Origin: Alphaproteobacteria bacterium MarineAlpha3_Bin4
GTDB taxonomy: Bacteria > Pseudomonadota > Alphaproteobacteria > Rhodospirillales > Casp-alpha2
Reading direction: 5' to 3'
Length of the DNA: 9,870 bases
NCBI GenBank assembly: GCA_002938045.1
Contig: PTLJ01000038.1
Location: 1 to 9,870 of the forward strand
A program made the position numbers and the translations under genes. Under the pieces are notes generated by a model. It was not told the origin of the DNA, did no database searches, and saw only the letters and a list, made by a program, of their open reading frames with translations. This document shows positions 1-6,200 of the stretch, in pieces (within the stretch, counting starts at the first letter, position 1; the number at the start of each line of letters is the position of its first letter).

Positions 1-262
1 GTGCGAATGTAGGGAACCCACCTTGCAATGTCCATAATCCGCCTAGACGGAAACCTGGGTTCGGACTGTCTTCGTTTAGAAGCTCAGCGGCAATATGTTC
101 CCACATACTTAACAAGAAGACCCTTGGCCCTCGAGCAGAACTTACATTGGCCGAAATGTTCGATGCGGAGGTGGAAAAGCCGGTGCGGTATCAGAACCTC
201 GAGCTTCACAGCAACAACACGGGGATCCTGCAGGCACAAATAAGTAGCGTGCGCGGCCCTTG
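1..262. other. Downstream region of tag with no recognised gene
   Basis: No conserved coding region, tRNA, insertion-sequence end or convincing rho-independent terminator was found. The region looks less GC-rich than the operon. A short inverted repeat CTTC-GTTTA-GAAG lies near 70-82, but it is weak and has no U-tract. On the plus strand one frame is open from the window edge to a TAG at 276-278. Its part from about 135 to 239 reads like protein (AELTLAEMFDAEVEKPVRYQ and on), but its upstream part is rich in Arg, Ser and Pro and looks random. It could be the tail of a converging gene, a decayed gene, or chance. An operon terminator would be expected here but is not evident. Confidence 0.4.
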
Positions 263-823
263 TCAGCGGTCCTCGTAGAATGCTGTCGCGACTTGCATCC
301 AGGGCGGGGCGAGCCTCGCAATCTTCTTGAACGTCGGACAATCAACACAATGGCAACCAGGTAGGTAGCCGATGCTCATCAAGAACTCACCGGTAATCTC
401 GCCACCGGTGAATTTGAAAGTCTTCTTGAACAGCTTCACCCAATCGGCCTTTGTCAGCGGGTGATGGGCGGCGATCCACTGAGCGAAGCCGCCGTGGCTC
501 GCCCGCATCGCTTGGACGCGCTTTGCGTTCTCGATGATGGCAGCCACTTTTATGTGATTTCGGATGTTATTCTCGTCGTTGAGCAGGCGCTTGACGTCCT
601 TGTCTCCGTAACCAGCCATCGTATCGACACGAAAGGCGCCGAAGGCACGGTTCAAACCGTTGCGTTTCTTGAGGATGATCAGCCAATTGAGGCCGGCCTG
701 CATGATCTCGAGCGCCAGGCGCTCCATAAGAACAGTCTCGTCCTCGGTCGGAAATCCGTATTCAGTGTCGTGGTAGGGTCCGTGGAACTGATGACCCGGC
801 GCGTATTCGCAATACCAGGTCAC
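263..823 (-). CDS. tag: DNA-3-methyladenine glycosylase I
   Basis: Base-excision repair enzyme that removes 3-methyladenine from alkylated DNA. The 186-residue protein is close to the 187 of E. coli Tag. The four ligands of the HhH-superfamily zinc snap are present: C5 in TWYCEY and H18 in GPYHDTEYG near the start, and H158 and C162 in GCHCVDC near the end. Base-pocket residues are also visible: Y17, E39 in LALEIMQAGLNW, and W47, matching E. coli Y16, E38 and W46. NNIRNHIKVAAIIENAKRVQ is the family's central helix region. Translation starts with GTG at 823, four bases before the DUF1467 stop is complete (GTGA), and has no evident Shine-Dalgarno. Later ATG codons would lose the first zinc ligand, so this start is favoured. 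E. coli tag is constitutive, unlike ada/alkA; here expression probably follows the operon. It is the last recognisable gene on this strand. Confidence 0.95.
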   Translation of the reverse strand: MTWYCEYAPGHQFHGPYHDTEYGFPTEDETVLMERLALEIMQAGLNWLIILKKRNGLNRAFGAFRVDTMAGYGDKDVKRLLNDENNIRNHIKVAAIIENAKRVQAMRASHGGFAQWIAAHHPLTKADWVKLFKKTFKFTGGEITGEFLMSIGYLPGCHCVDCPTFKKIARLAPPWMQVATAFYEDR

Positions 824-1059
824 GGCCGCAACGAAATTAGATCGGAAACGATGACCGCGTAAACAATGCCGAAGACGACACCGGCGAGTGCCGTGTTGAC
901 AACAAACTTAATGAGCAAACGCGGCTTTTGCGGCGAACCGTGGTCCTCGCCGGGCATTAGGTCGTCCGGGTTGACCCGGGTGACGCCCCACGGCAGCACC
1001 ATTAACAATGTCAACCACCAAATGATAAAATAAGTGGCAAGAGCCTCCGTCCAGCCCAT
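820..1059 (-). CDS. DUF1467 family small inner-membrane protein
   Basis: A 79-residue protein of unknown function. Two membrane helices are visible: about 7-25 (LATYFIIWWLTLLMVLPWGV) and about 53-72 (VVNTALAGVVFGIVYAVIV). The roughly 28-residue hydrophilic loop between them contains PDDLMPGEDHGSPQKPRLL. The IIWWLTLLMVLPWGV motif and the PRLLIK entry to helix 2 match the DUF1467 family as I know it, which in Alphaproteobacteria lies directly after mce. The frame stays open upstream to an ATG at 1194, inside mce, but the extra 45 residues are basic and unlike a membrane protein. I therefore start at 1059, 13 bp after the mce stop, where the leader TGAGGGGGCGGAAGGG is very purine rich. The TGA stop shares its bases with the GTG start of tag (GTGA). 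Membrane location is inferred from hydrophobicity only. Confidence 0.85.
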   Translation of the reverse strand: MGWTEALATYFIIWWLTLLMVLPWGVTRVNPDDLMPGEDHGSPQKPRLLIKFVVNTALAGVVFGIVYAVIVSDLISLRP

Positions 1060-1072
1060 CCCTTCCGCCCCC

Positions 1073-1477
1073 TCAGGCCTGTTCCAGCTCGACGAGGGTG
1101 CCGAGAAAATCTTTCGGATGGAGGAACAGCACCGGCTTACCATGGGCACCAATTTTCGGTTTGCCGTCGCCGAGTATGCGCGCACCCTTGGCAATCAGGT
1201 GGTCGCGGGCAGCGGCAATGTCGTCGACCTCGTAGCAGAGATGGTGCATACCGCCGGTCGGGTTCTTTTCCAGGAATGCGGCGATCGGCGATGTTTCTCC
1301 CAAGGGTTCAAGTAGCTCAATCTTCGTATTGGGTAGCTCGACAAAAACGACAGTAACACCGTGATCTGGTTCGGCGACCGGTGCTGAAACTGTTGCTCCG
1401 AGCGCGCGGCGATATGTCTCCGCCGCCCATTCTAGATCGGGCACGGCGATGGCCACATGATTGAGACGGCCGATCAT
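1073..1477 (-). CDS. mce: Methylmalonyl-CoA epimerase
   Basis: Converts (S)-methylmalonyl-CoA (the propionyl-CoA carboxylase product) to the (R) isomer used by B12-dependent methylmalonyl-CoA mutase, feeding propionate, odd-chain fatty acid and branched amino acid carbon into succinyl-CoA. The 134-residue length fits the single-domain vicinal-oxygen-chelate (glyoxalase) family. Two beta-alpha-beta-beta-beta repeats can be traced: MIGRLNHVAIAVPDLEWAAE (1-20) and GGMHHLCYEVDDIAAARDHL (75-94). Expected metal ligands are H7, E54 in KIELLEP, one of H78/H79, and E130 in LVELEQA. The KPVLFLHPKDFLGTLVELEQ ending is typical of epimerases and argues against a general glyoxalase I. The start has a strong AGGAGGA site. 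DUF1467 follows after 13 bp. The metabolic link to BirA is that propionyl-CoA carboxylase needs biotin; the carboxylase and mutase genes are not in the window. Confidence 0.94.
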   Translation of the reverse strand: MIGRLNHVAIAVPDLEWAAETYRRALGATVSAPVAEPDHGVTVVFVELPNTKIELLEPLGETSPIAAFLEKNPTGGMHHLCYEVDDIAAARDHLIAKGARILGDGKPKIGAHGKPVLFLHPKDFLGTLVELEQA

Positions 1478-1487
1478 TGGCGGGGGA

Positions 1488-1494
1488 TCCTCCT
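1488..1494 (-). promoter_or_regulatory. Strong ribosome binding site of mce
   Basis: AGGAGGA on the minus strand, ten bases before the mce ATG at 1477 and overlapping the rnj TAG stop. It is the closest match to the anti-Shine-Dalgarno consensus among the start regions examined here. It suggests mce can be translated independently of, and perhaps more strongly than, the coupled genes upstream. Confidence 0.8.
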
Positions 1495-3163
1495 AATTAG
1501 TTCGTACCAGATGAACGCTGGTCACGGGTTTTTTAGCCAGACTGTCGCGGAAAGCACGGCGGATGGCAATTCTCAGGGCTTTCCGTACTTCGTCGTCTTT
1601 CCGCAACTGCTTCGACGTCAACGCCCTGAGGGTCTCGCCGATGGCATTAACGGCGTTGGATAAAGCCGGATCATCATCCGCGTCAACCAGTCCGGTAGTC
1701 GTGATCTGGGGCTTGAACGCAAGTTCGCCACTGGCTTTGACGCCGACGGTGGCAACGACGCTTCCGTTCCAGATTGCGCGATTGCGGCCGCGGATCAGTT
1801 CGCCGTCAAAGGCGACCACCCGGTTGCCACTGAGCGCCATGCGCCCTGACGGCAGGTGATCGACAATGCCGGGGCCACCGGGTCCGAGGCGGACCAGCGC
1901 GCCGTTTTCGACGACAACGACATGGCGGACCTGACAGTCGCGAGCGAGGTTGGCGTGCTCGATCATATGACGTAACTCGCCATGCACCGGAATGGCAATC
2001 TTCGGGCGCGCGTATTGGTACATCCGGGCTAGCTCATCGCGAGCCGGATGGCCCGAGACGTGCACCAAATGGTTGCGCTCGGTGACGATGTCGATACCGC
2101 GGCGGACAAGACGATTATGCAGATTGCTGATTAGCGTTTCATTGCCGGGAATGATGCGTGAGGAAAAGATGACCATATCACCGCCTTCGAGACGGACGTG
2201 CGGGTGGTCGTTGTCGGCGATGCGCGACAGTGCCGCGCGCGGCTCTCCCTGGCTGCCGGTACAGATGATCACTGCCTTATTTTTCGGCAGATTGCCTACG
2301 TCGTCTTCATCGAGGAACGCCGGCGTGTCGGAGAGATACCCGTTCTCGCGCGCCGCCGCATCGATACGTCTCAAGGACCGGCCCGCCAAAACTACATCTC
2401 GTCCGTTGGCGCGCGCGGCTCGGGCGATCGTCTCGAGCCGGGCAACGTTGGTCGCAAAACAGGTCACCGCAACCCTGTTCTCGCAATCGCCGATAAGCCC
2501 CGTCAGGCTCTTTAGCAACTCCGATTCTGAGCCCGACTCGCCGGGCGAAAAAACGTTGGTCGAATCGCAAACAATGGCGAGTACGCCATCGTCCCCCAGC
2601 CTTTTCAGCGCCTGTTCATCGGATGCCGGACCGACGACTGGGTCCGGATCGAACTTCCAATCTCCCGTGTGCAGCACCGTCCCGGCTGGCGTCCGGATTG
2701 CGATTGCGTTGGGTTCGGGGATCGAATGGGTGAGTGTGATCAGCTCAAGAGCGAACGGACCGACATCGAAGCGGCCGCCAAGTGGCACCTCAATGATCTC
2801 GGCATGGTCTTCAAGTCCCTTTTCGGCGAGCTTGCGTCTGAGAATGGAAACTGTGAACGGCGTCGCATAGATGGGGCAGCGGAACTGCGGCCAAAGGTAT
2901 GGAACCGCGCCTAGGTGGTCCTCATGGGCATGGGTCAGCACAAGTCCCGCCAAACGATTGCAGCGTTCGACGATAAAGGCCGGGTCCGGCATTATCACAT
3001 CGACACCGGGCACTCGGCCATCGCTGAAGGTGACGCCGAGATCGACCATCATCCAGGTTGGGTCATCGGCCGGCCCGTAACCGTATAGGTTAAGGTTCAT
3101 GCCGATCTCTCCCGCGCCGCCAAGGGGGACAAACACCAACTCGTCGGTGCAAACCCGGTTCAT
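1493..3163 (-). CDS. rnj: Ribonuclease J (metallo-beta-lactamase/beta-CASP RNase)
   Basis: Zinc-dependent ribonuclease of the beta-CASP family, with 5'-to-3' exonuclease and sometimes endonuclease activity, acting in mRNA decay and rRNA 5' maturation. The 556-residue length is typical. The metallo-beta-lactamase part holds PLGGAGEIGMN (13-23), then the metal motif HAHEDH (78-83) in LVLTHAHEDHLGAVP, then H146 in LTHSIPEPNAIAI and D168 in HTGDWKFD. The beta-CASP insert follows, with CTGSQGEP (301-308) and SSRIIPGNE. SGHPARDEL (370-378) and PVHGE (392-396, H394) complete the active site. The C-terminal region from about 440 is the variable linker and small C-terminal domain, basic at the end. 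The ATG overlaps the coaX TGA by four bases and no clear ribosome site is seen, so it is probably translated by coupling. The ribosome site of mce begins on its TAG stop. I use rnj because only one such gene is visible; rnjA/rnjB cannot be told apart. Confidence 0.96.
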   Translation of the reverse strand: MNRVCTDELVFVPLGGAGEIGMNLNLYGYGPADDPTWMMVDLGVTFSDGRVPGVDVIMPDPAFIVERCNRLAGLVLTHAHEDHLGAVPYLWPQFRCPIYATPFTVSILRRKLAEKGLEDHAEIIEVPLGGRFDVGPFALELITLTHSIPEPNAIAIRTPAGTVLHTGDWKFDPDPVVGPASDEQALKRLGDDGVLAIVCDSTNVFSPGESGSESELLKSLTGLIGDCENRVAVTCFATNVARLETIARAARANGRDVVLAGRSLRRIDAAARENGYLSDTPAFLDEDDVGNLPKNKAVIICTGSQGEPRAALSRIADNDHPHVRLEGGDMVIFSSRIIPGNETLISNLHNRLVRRGIDIVTERNHLVHVSGHPARDELARMYQYARPKIAIPVHGELRHMIEHANLARDCQVRHVVVVENGALVRLGPGGPGIVDHLPSGRMALSGNRVVAFDGELIRGRNRAIWNGSVVATVGVKASGELAFKPQITTTGLVDADDDPALSNAVNAIGETLRALTSKQLRKDDEVRKALRIAIRRAFRDSLAKKPVTSVHLVRTN

Positions 3164-3933
3164 TTGGCGTTCAGCCGATGGATGGCGAGCAATCCTCTCA
3201 GAGTAAGGTCGGAGTCCGTCTCCTTGATGTAATCCGTCGCCTCCGCGAACAGCGGCGCCAGGCCACCTGTGGCGATGACGTTCATTTCGGCGCCGTATTG
3301 CTCACAGATTCGCCGGACGAGGCCCTCGATCATTCCGACGTAACCCCAGTAGATCCCCGATTGCATCGCCGGCACTGTGCTAGTACCGATAACGTCATCT
3401 GGGCGCTTGATGGCGACGCGCGGCAGTTGCGCAGCCGCCATATGCAAGGCCTCCAACGACAGACTAACGCCCGGCGCGATGACACCGCCGACGTAATTAC
3501 CCTTGACGTCGATCACGTCGAAGGTTGTAGCGGTGCCAAAATCAACGACAATCAAGGGCCCACCATAACGTTCATGAGCTGCGACCGCGTTGACCAACCT
3601 GTCGTCGCCGACGTCGTCCGGCCGCTCGACCAGCACTTCGAGGCCGAGCTCGATCCCGTCCTCGCGTATGACCTGTGGATCGCAATCGAAATACTTCCGA
3701 CACAGCGTCTTTAGGGCGAACAACGTTGCCGGAACGACGCTGGCGATGATTGCCGCATCGATGTCGGCGCGCCCAATTCCCTCGGACTTCATCAATTGCT
3801 CGAGCCAAATTCCGAACTCGTCAGCGGTCCGGTTGGCGTCGGTCGACGAGCGCCATTCGCCACGAACTCCGCCATCACTGTCGAAGACGGCGAAGACGAT
3901 GTTAGTGTTGCCTGAATCAATCGCCAGTAGCAT
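3160..3933 (-). CDS. coaX: Type III pantothenate kinase
   Basis: Cytoplasmic kinase for the first committed step of coenzyme A synthesis, ATP-dependent phosphorylation of pantothenate to 4'-phosphopantothenate. The 257-residue length is usual for CoaX. The N-terminal ASKHA-fold phosphate loop reads MLLAIDSGNTNIVFAVF, with Asp6. The pantothenate-site motif is GDDRLVNAVAA (109-119; family GxDRxxN), where the Asp is the likely catalytic base. The second nucleotide-binding strand is VVDFGTATTFDV (129-140), followed by GGVIAPGVSLSLEAL, and later VIATGGLAPLFA near the C-terminus. This enzyme type is insensitive to CoA feedback in characterised members and requires a monovalent cation (family knowledge). 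The ATG lies 12 bp after the birA stop. Its TGA overlaps the rnj ATG in ATGA, so coaX and rnj translation are probably coupled. It sits beside BirA and upstream of Mce, giving a CoA/biotin theme. Confidence 0.96.
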   Translation of the reverse strand: MLLAIDSGNTNIVFAVFDSDGGVRGEWRSSTDANRTADEFGIWLEQLMKSEGIGRADIDAAIIASVVPATLFALKTLCRKYFDCDPQVIREDGIELGLEVLVERPDDVGDDRLVNAVAAHERYGGPLIVVDFGTATTFDVIDVKGNYVGGVIAPGVSLSLEALHMAAAQLPRVAIKRPDDVIGTSTVPAMQSGIYWGYVGMIEGLVRRICEQYGAEMNVIATGGLAPLFAEATDYIKETDSDLTLRGLLAIHRLNAK

Positions 3934-3945
3934 CAGCTCTATCCA

Positions 3946-4707
3946 TCACGATCCGCCGAAGTATACATCGCCGGCGCTGATTATGCGTTGGTGACCGTCT
4001 TGATCGAGGACCAGGGCGCCGTTGTCGTCTATATCGGCAAACACGCCGGTCAGCGTCTCGCCTGCGAGTCGTACCTCCATGTGCTCGCCCTGCCCCTTGC
4101 ACCGCCATAGCCAGTTTTTGCGTACCTGCTCAAAGCCCTTATCCAGCCATCTGCTGGTCCACGACAGGAAATAGCGGCAATAGGCCTCGAGTACATCGAT
4201 CTCCGTCGATGGCCAACCCTCAAAACGCAAGGACGTAGCTGGAAACTCCGCGTCTTCCGGGTGAACCCCGACATTTAGCCCCAAACCGAGGATCAGCCAT
4301 GCTGGTACGTCGCCGCTTGATTGCTCTGCCTCGAGAAGGATACCGGCGACCTTCTTGCCGTTAACGAGGATATCGTTAGGCCATTTGACAAGCACCTCGT
4401 GCCCCGGTTCGGACAGCAGGCACAGTGCGTCATGAATAGCTAGCCCGGCGACGAAACTGAGTTGTGCCGCGACCGAAGCGGGCGCGTCGGGACGAAGGAT
4501 AAGCGAACAATAGAGATTACCCTTTGGGCTCGACCAAGTACGCCCCCGACGCCCGCGGCCGGCGGTCTGCTCTTTCGCCCAGACGATTGTTCCGTCGGCG
4601 GTCTCGTCCTCCCCGCGGACGGCGAGCCGCTTCGCCTCGGCGTTAGTGCTGTCGACCGTGTTGAGGGCGATCAGTTTATAGACGGAGGGAAGCTTCGGCT
4701 CCCGCAT
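3946..4707 (-). CDS. birA: Biotin--[acetyl-CoA-carboxylase] ligase, group I (no DNA-binding domain)
   Basis: Cytoplasmic enzyme that activates biotin with ATP to biotinyl-AMP and transfers it to a lysine of biotin carboxyl carrier proteins, for example in acetyl-CoA and propionyl-CoA carboxylases. The 253-residue protein starts directly in the catalytic domain, with VDSTN at 18-22. The biotin/AMP loop is GRGRRGRTW (50-58, family GRGRxGR), followed by KWPNDI with the catalytic Lys at 108, then GKKVAGILLE (117-126) and a GLGLNVG stretch. The C-terminal part from about residue 205 (GETLTGVFADIDDNGALVL) fits the small SH3-like domain. There is no N-terminal helix-turn-helix, so it should be a pure ligase and not the biotin-operon repressor known in E. 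coli. The ATG shares one base with the nuoN stop (TGATG) and no strong ribosome site is visible, which suggests translational coupling. coaX follows after 12 bp. The symbol birA is conventional; bpl would also fit. Confidence 0.95.
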   Translation of the reverse strand: MREPKLPSVYKLIALNTVDSTNAEAKRLAVRGEDETADGTIVWAKEQTAGRGRRGRTWSSPKGNLYCSLILRPDAPASVAAQLSFVAGLAIHDALCLLSEPGHEVLVKWPNDILVNGKKVAGILLEAEQSSGDVPAWLILGLGLNVGVHPEDAEFPATSLRFEGWPSTEIDVLEAYCRYFLSWTSRWLDKGFEQVRKNWLWRCKGQGEHMEVRLAGETLTGVFADIDDNGALVLDQDGHQRIISAGDVYFGGS

Positions 4708-6185
4708 CAGCCCGCGAACAGCGCGGCTGCAGCGGCCGCGGCACTGGACAAAACCGGCGACGGATAGAGGAAGAACAGCATGACCAACAGGCCGGTTGCT
4801 GCCAGCACCAGGCGGAGTTCCCGCTCGACCGGCTTGTCGAGCGATTCTTTGATATCATCAAAGTACATAACCCGGATGATGCGGATGTAATAAAAGGCGG
4901 CGATGACGCTGGTCAGAACGCCGATCACGGCCAAAGTGTAGAGTTCGGCTTCGATCGCCGCAAGAAAGACGTACAGTTTACCAAAAAAGCCGGCCAGTGG
5001 CGGTATTCCCGCCATCGAGAACATGAAGACGGCAAGTGCGGCCGCCAACATTGGGTGCGACTTGCTCAAGCCGGCCAGGTCGTCAATGCCTTCTACCATG
5101 CGGTCGTCGCGCCGCATGCAGAGAATGCAGGCAAAAGTACCGACGTTCATGACCAGATAGATGGCGAGATAAATCAGCACGCCACGGATGCCGGCGGCGT
5201 CGCCGACGGCCAGTCCGATCAGCGCATAGCCGACGTGGCCAATGGAACTATAGGCCATCAAGCGTTTGATGTTGCGTTGGTTGATTGCCGTCAGTGCACC
5301 GAGGATCATTGACGCGATGGAAACGAAGGCGACGATTTGCTGCCAATGCTGAAGCAGGTCGCCGAACGGGCCGATCATAACGCGCATGAATAGTGCCAAA
5401 GCCGCGATCTTGGGCGCAACCGAGAAGAACGCTGTGACTGGCGTCGGCGCGCCTTCGTAGACGTCGGGGGTCCACATATGGAACGGTACCGCCGAGACCT
5501 TGAACGCCAACCCGGCCATGATGAAGACGATACCGAAGATGACGCCCGTTCCCGGCCCCGCCTGGCTGGCATAATCGAAGAGCGCCGCCAACTGATCGAA
5601 GTTGGTAGTTCCGGAGAAGCCATAAATCAGGGAGCTGCCGTAGAGCAGCAAACCCGATGCTAGCGCGCCGAGCACGAAGTATTTGAGCCCGGCTTCAGTC
5701 GAACGTTCGTCGTCACGCTGGAAGGCGGCGATGACGTATAGAGACAGGCTCTGCATTTCAAGGCCTAGATAGAGCGAGATCAGGTCGTTGGCCGAGACCA
5801 TCATCATCATGCCAAGCGTCGCGAACACGACTAGGATCGGATACTCGAAACGGGCCATGCCCTGCCGTTCGAGAAAACCGCGTGAGATAATCATCGTCAT
5901 TACCGAGCCGAGGAGAACCAATATCTTGCAGAACACGGCGAACGCATCGCTGACGAACAGGCTGCCGAAGGCCATCACGCGCTCGCCAGACAACACCGCC
6001 ACCAACACCAGGGTCAAGACCAGCACCACGATCGATAGAGCCCAAATCAACCGCAACGACCGAACGTCCTGATCAGCGGTGCCGCCCGGCTGGAAAACGC
6101 CGAACATCAAAAGCACCATGATTGCCACCGCCATGAATACTTCGGGTAGCACCGGAATCAGATCGGGTATGTCCGCCAACGGCAT
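4707..6185 (-). CDS. nuoN: NADH-quinone oxidoreductase subunit N (complex I antiporter-like subunit)
   Basis: Third antiporter-like subunit of complex I, nearest the quinone-binding side of the membrane arm. I call 492 residues from the ATG at 6185, giving MPLADIPDLIPVLPEVFM. That start has a good AAGGAAA eight bases upstream and begins as NuoN proteins normally do. An in-frame ATG at 6236 would add 17 residues, overlap nuoM and lacks this support. Channel residues are E143 in LGLEMQSLSLYV, K229 in AGLAFKVSAVPFHMWTPD, K259 in FFSVAPKIAA and K403 in GFFGKLYVF, matching E. coli E133, K217, K247 and K395. TM7 carries the PFHMWTPDVYEGAPTPVTAF signature. The C-terminus has seven consecutive alanines (residues 482-488) before LFAG. 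Its TGA shares one base with the birA ATG (TGATG). Confidence 0.97.
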   Translation of the reverse strand: MPLADIPDLIPVLPEVFMAVAIMVLLMFGVFQPGGTADQDVRSLRLIWALSIVVLVLTLVLVAVLSGERVMAFGSLFVSDAFAVFCKILVLLGSVMTMIISRGFLERQGMARFEYPILVVFATLGMMMMVSANDLISLYLGLEMQSLSLYVIAAFQRDDERSTEAGLKYFVLGALASGLLLYGSSLIYGFSGTTNFDQLAALFDYASQAGPGTGVIFGIVFIMAGLAFKVSAVPFHMWTPDVYEGAPTPVTAFFSVAPKIAALALFMRVMIGPFGDLLQHWQQIVAFVSIASMILGALTAINQRNIKRLMAYSSIGHVGYALIGLAVGDAAGIRGVLIYLAIYLVMNVGTFACILCMRRDDRMVEGIDDLAGLSKSHPMLAAALAVFMFSMAGIPPLAGFFGKLYVFLAAIEAELYTLAVIGVLTSVIAAFYYIRIIRVMYFDDIKESLDKPVERELRLVLAATGLLVMLFFLYPSPVLSSAAAAAAALFAG

Positions 6186-6193
6186 CGCTATCG

Positions 6194-6200
6194 TTTCCTT
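6194..6200 (-). promoter_or_regulatory. Ribosome binding site of nuoN
   Basis: AAGGAAA on the minus strand, eight bases before the ATG at 6185 and overlapping the nuoM TAA stop (TAAGGAAA). It decides the nuoN start in favour of 6185 over the upstream in-frame ATG at 6236. Confidence 0.75.

Noticed and set aside
66..86. A possible transcription terminator hairpin (CTTC-GTTTA-GAAG).
   Set aside because: The stem is only four base pairs with no adjoining T-run on either strand, too weak to call.
130..234. Several restriction-site palindromes close together (two CTCGAG, plus GGATCC and CTGCAG overlapping at 223-233), suggestive of a vector polylinker.
   Set aside because: The surrounding bases are not a recognisable cloning vector, the sites are spread over about 100 bp, and a few six-base sites can occur by chance.
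820..1194. A longer 124-residue DUF1467 protein starting inside mce.
   Set aside because: The added 45 residues are basic, unlike the family, and lie antiphase within the conserved mce 3' end. The ATG at 1059 gives the normal size.
1992..2870. A long plus-strand open frame (292 codons) opposite rnj.
   Set aside because: It lies wholly antisense to a well-supported RNase J gene with all catalytic motifs. Its translation is Ser/Arg/Pro-rich with no recognisable domain, as expected for the shadow of a GC-rich gene.
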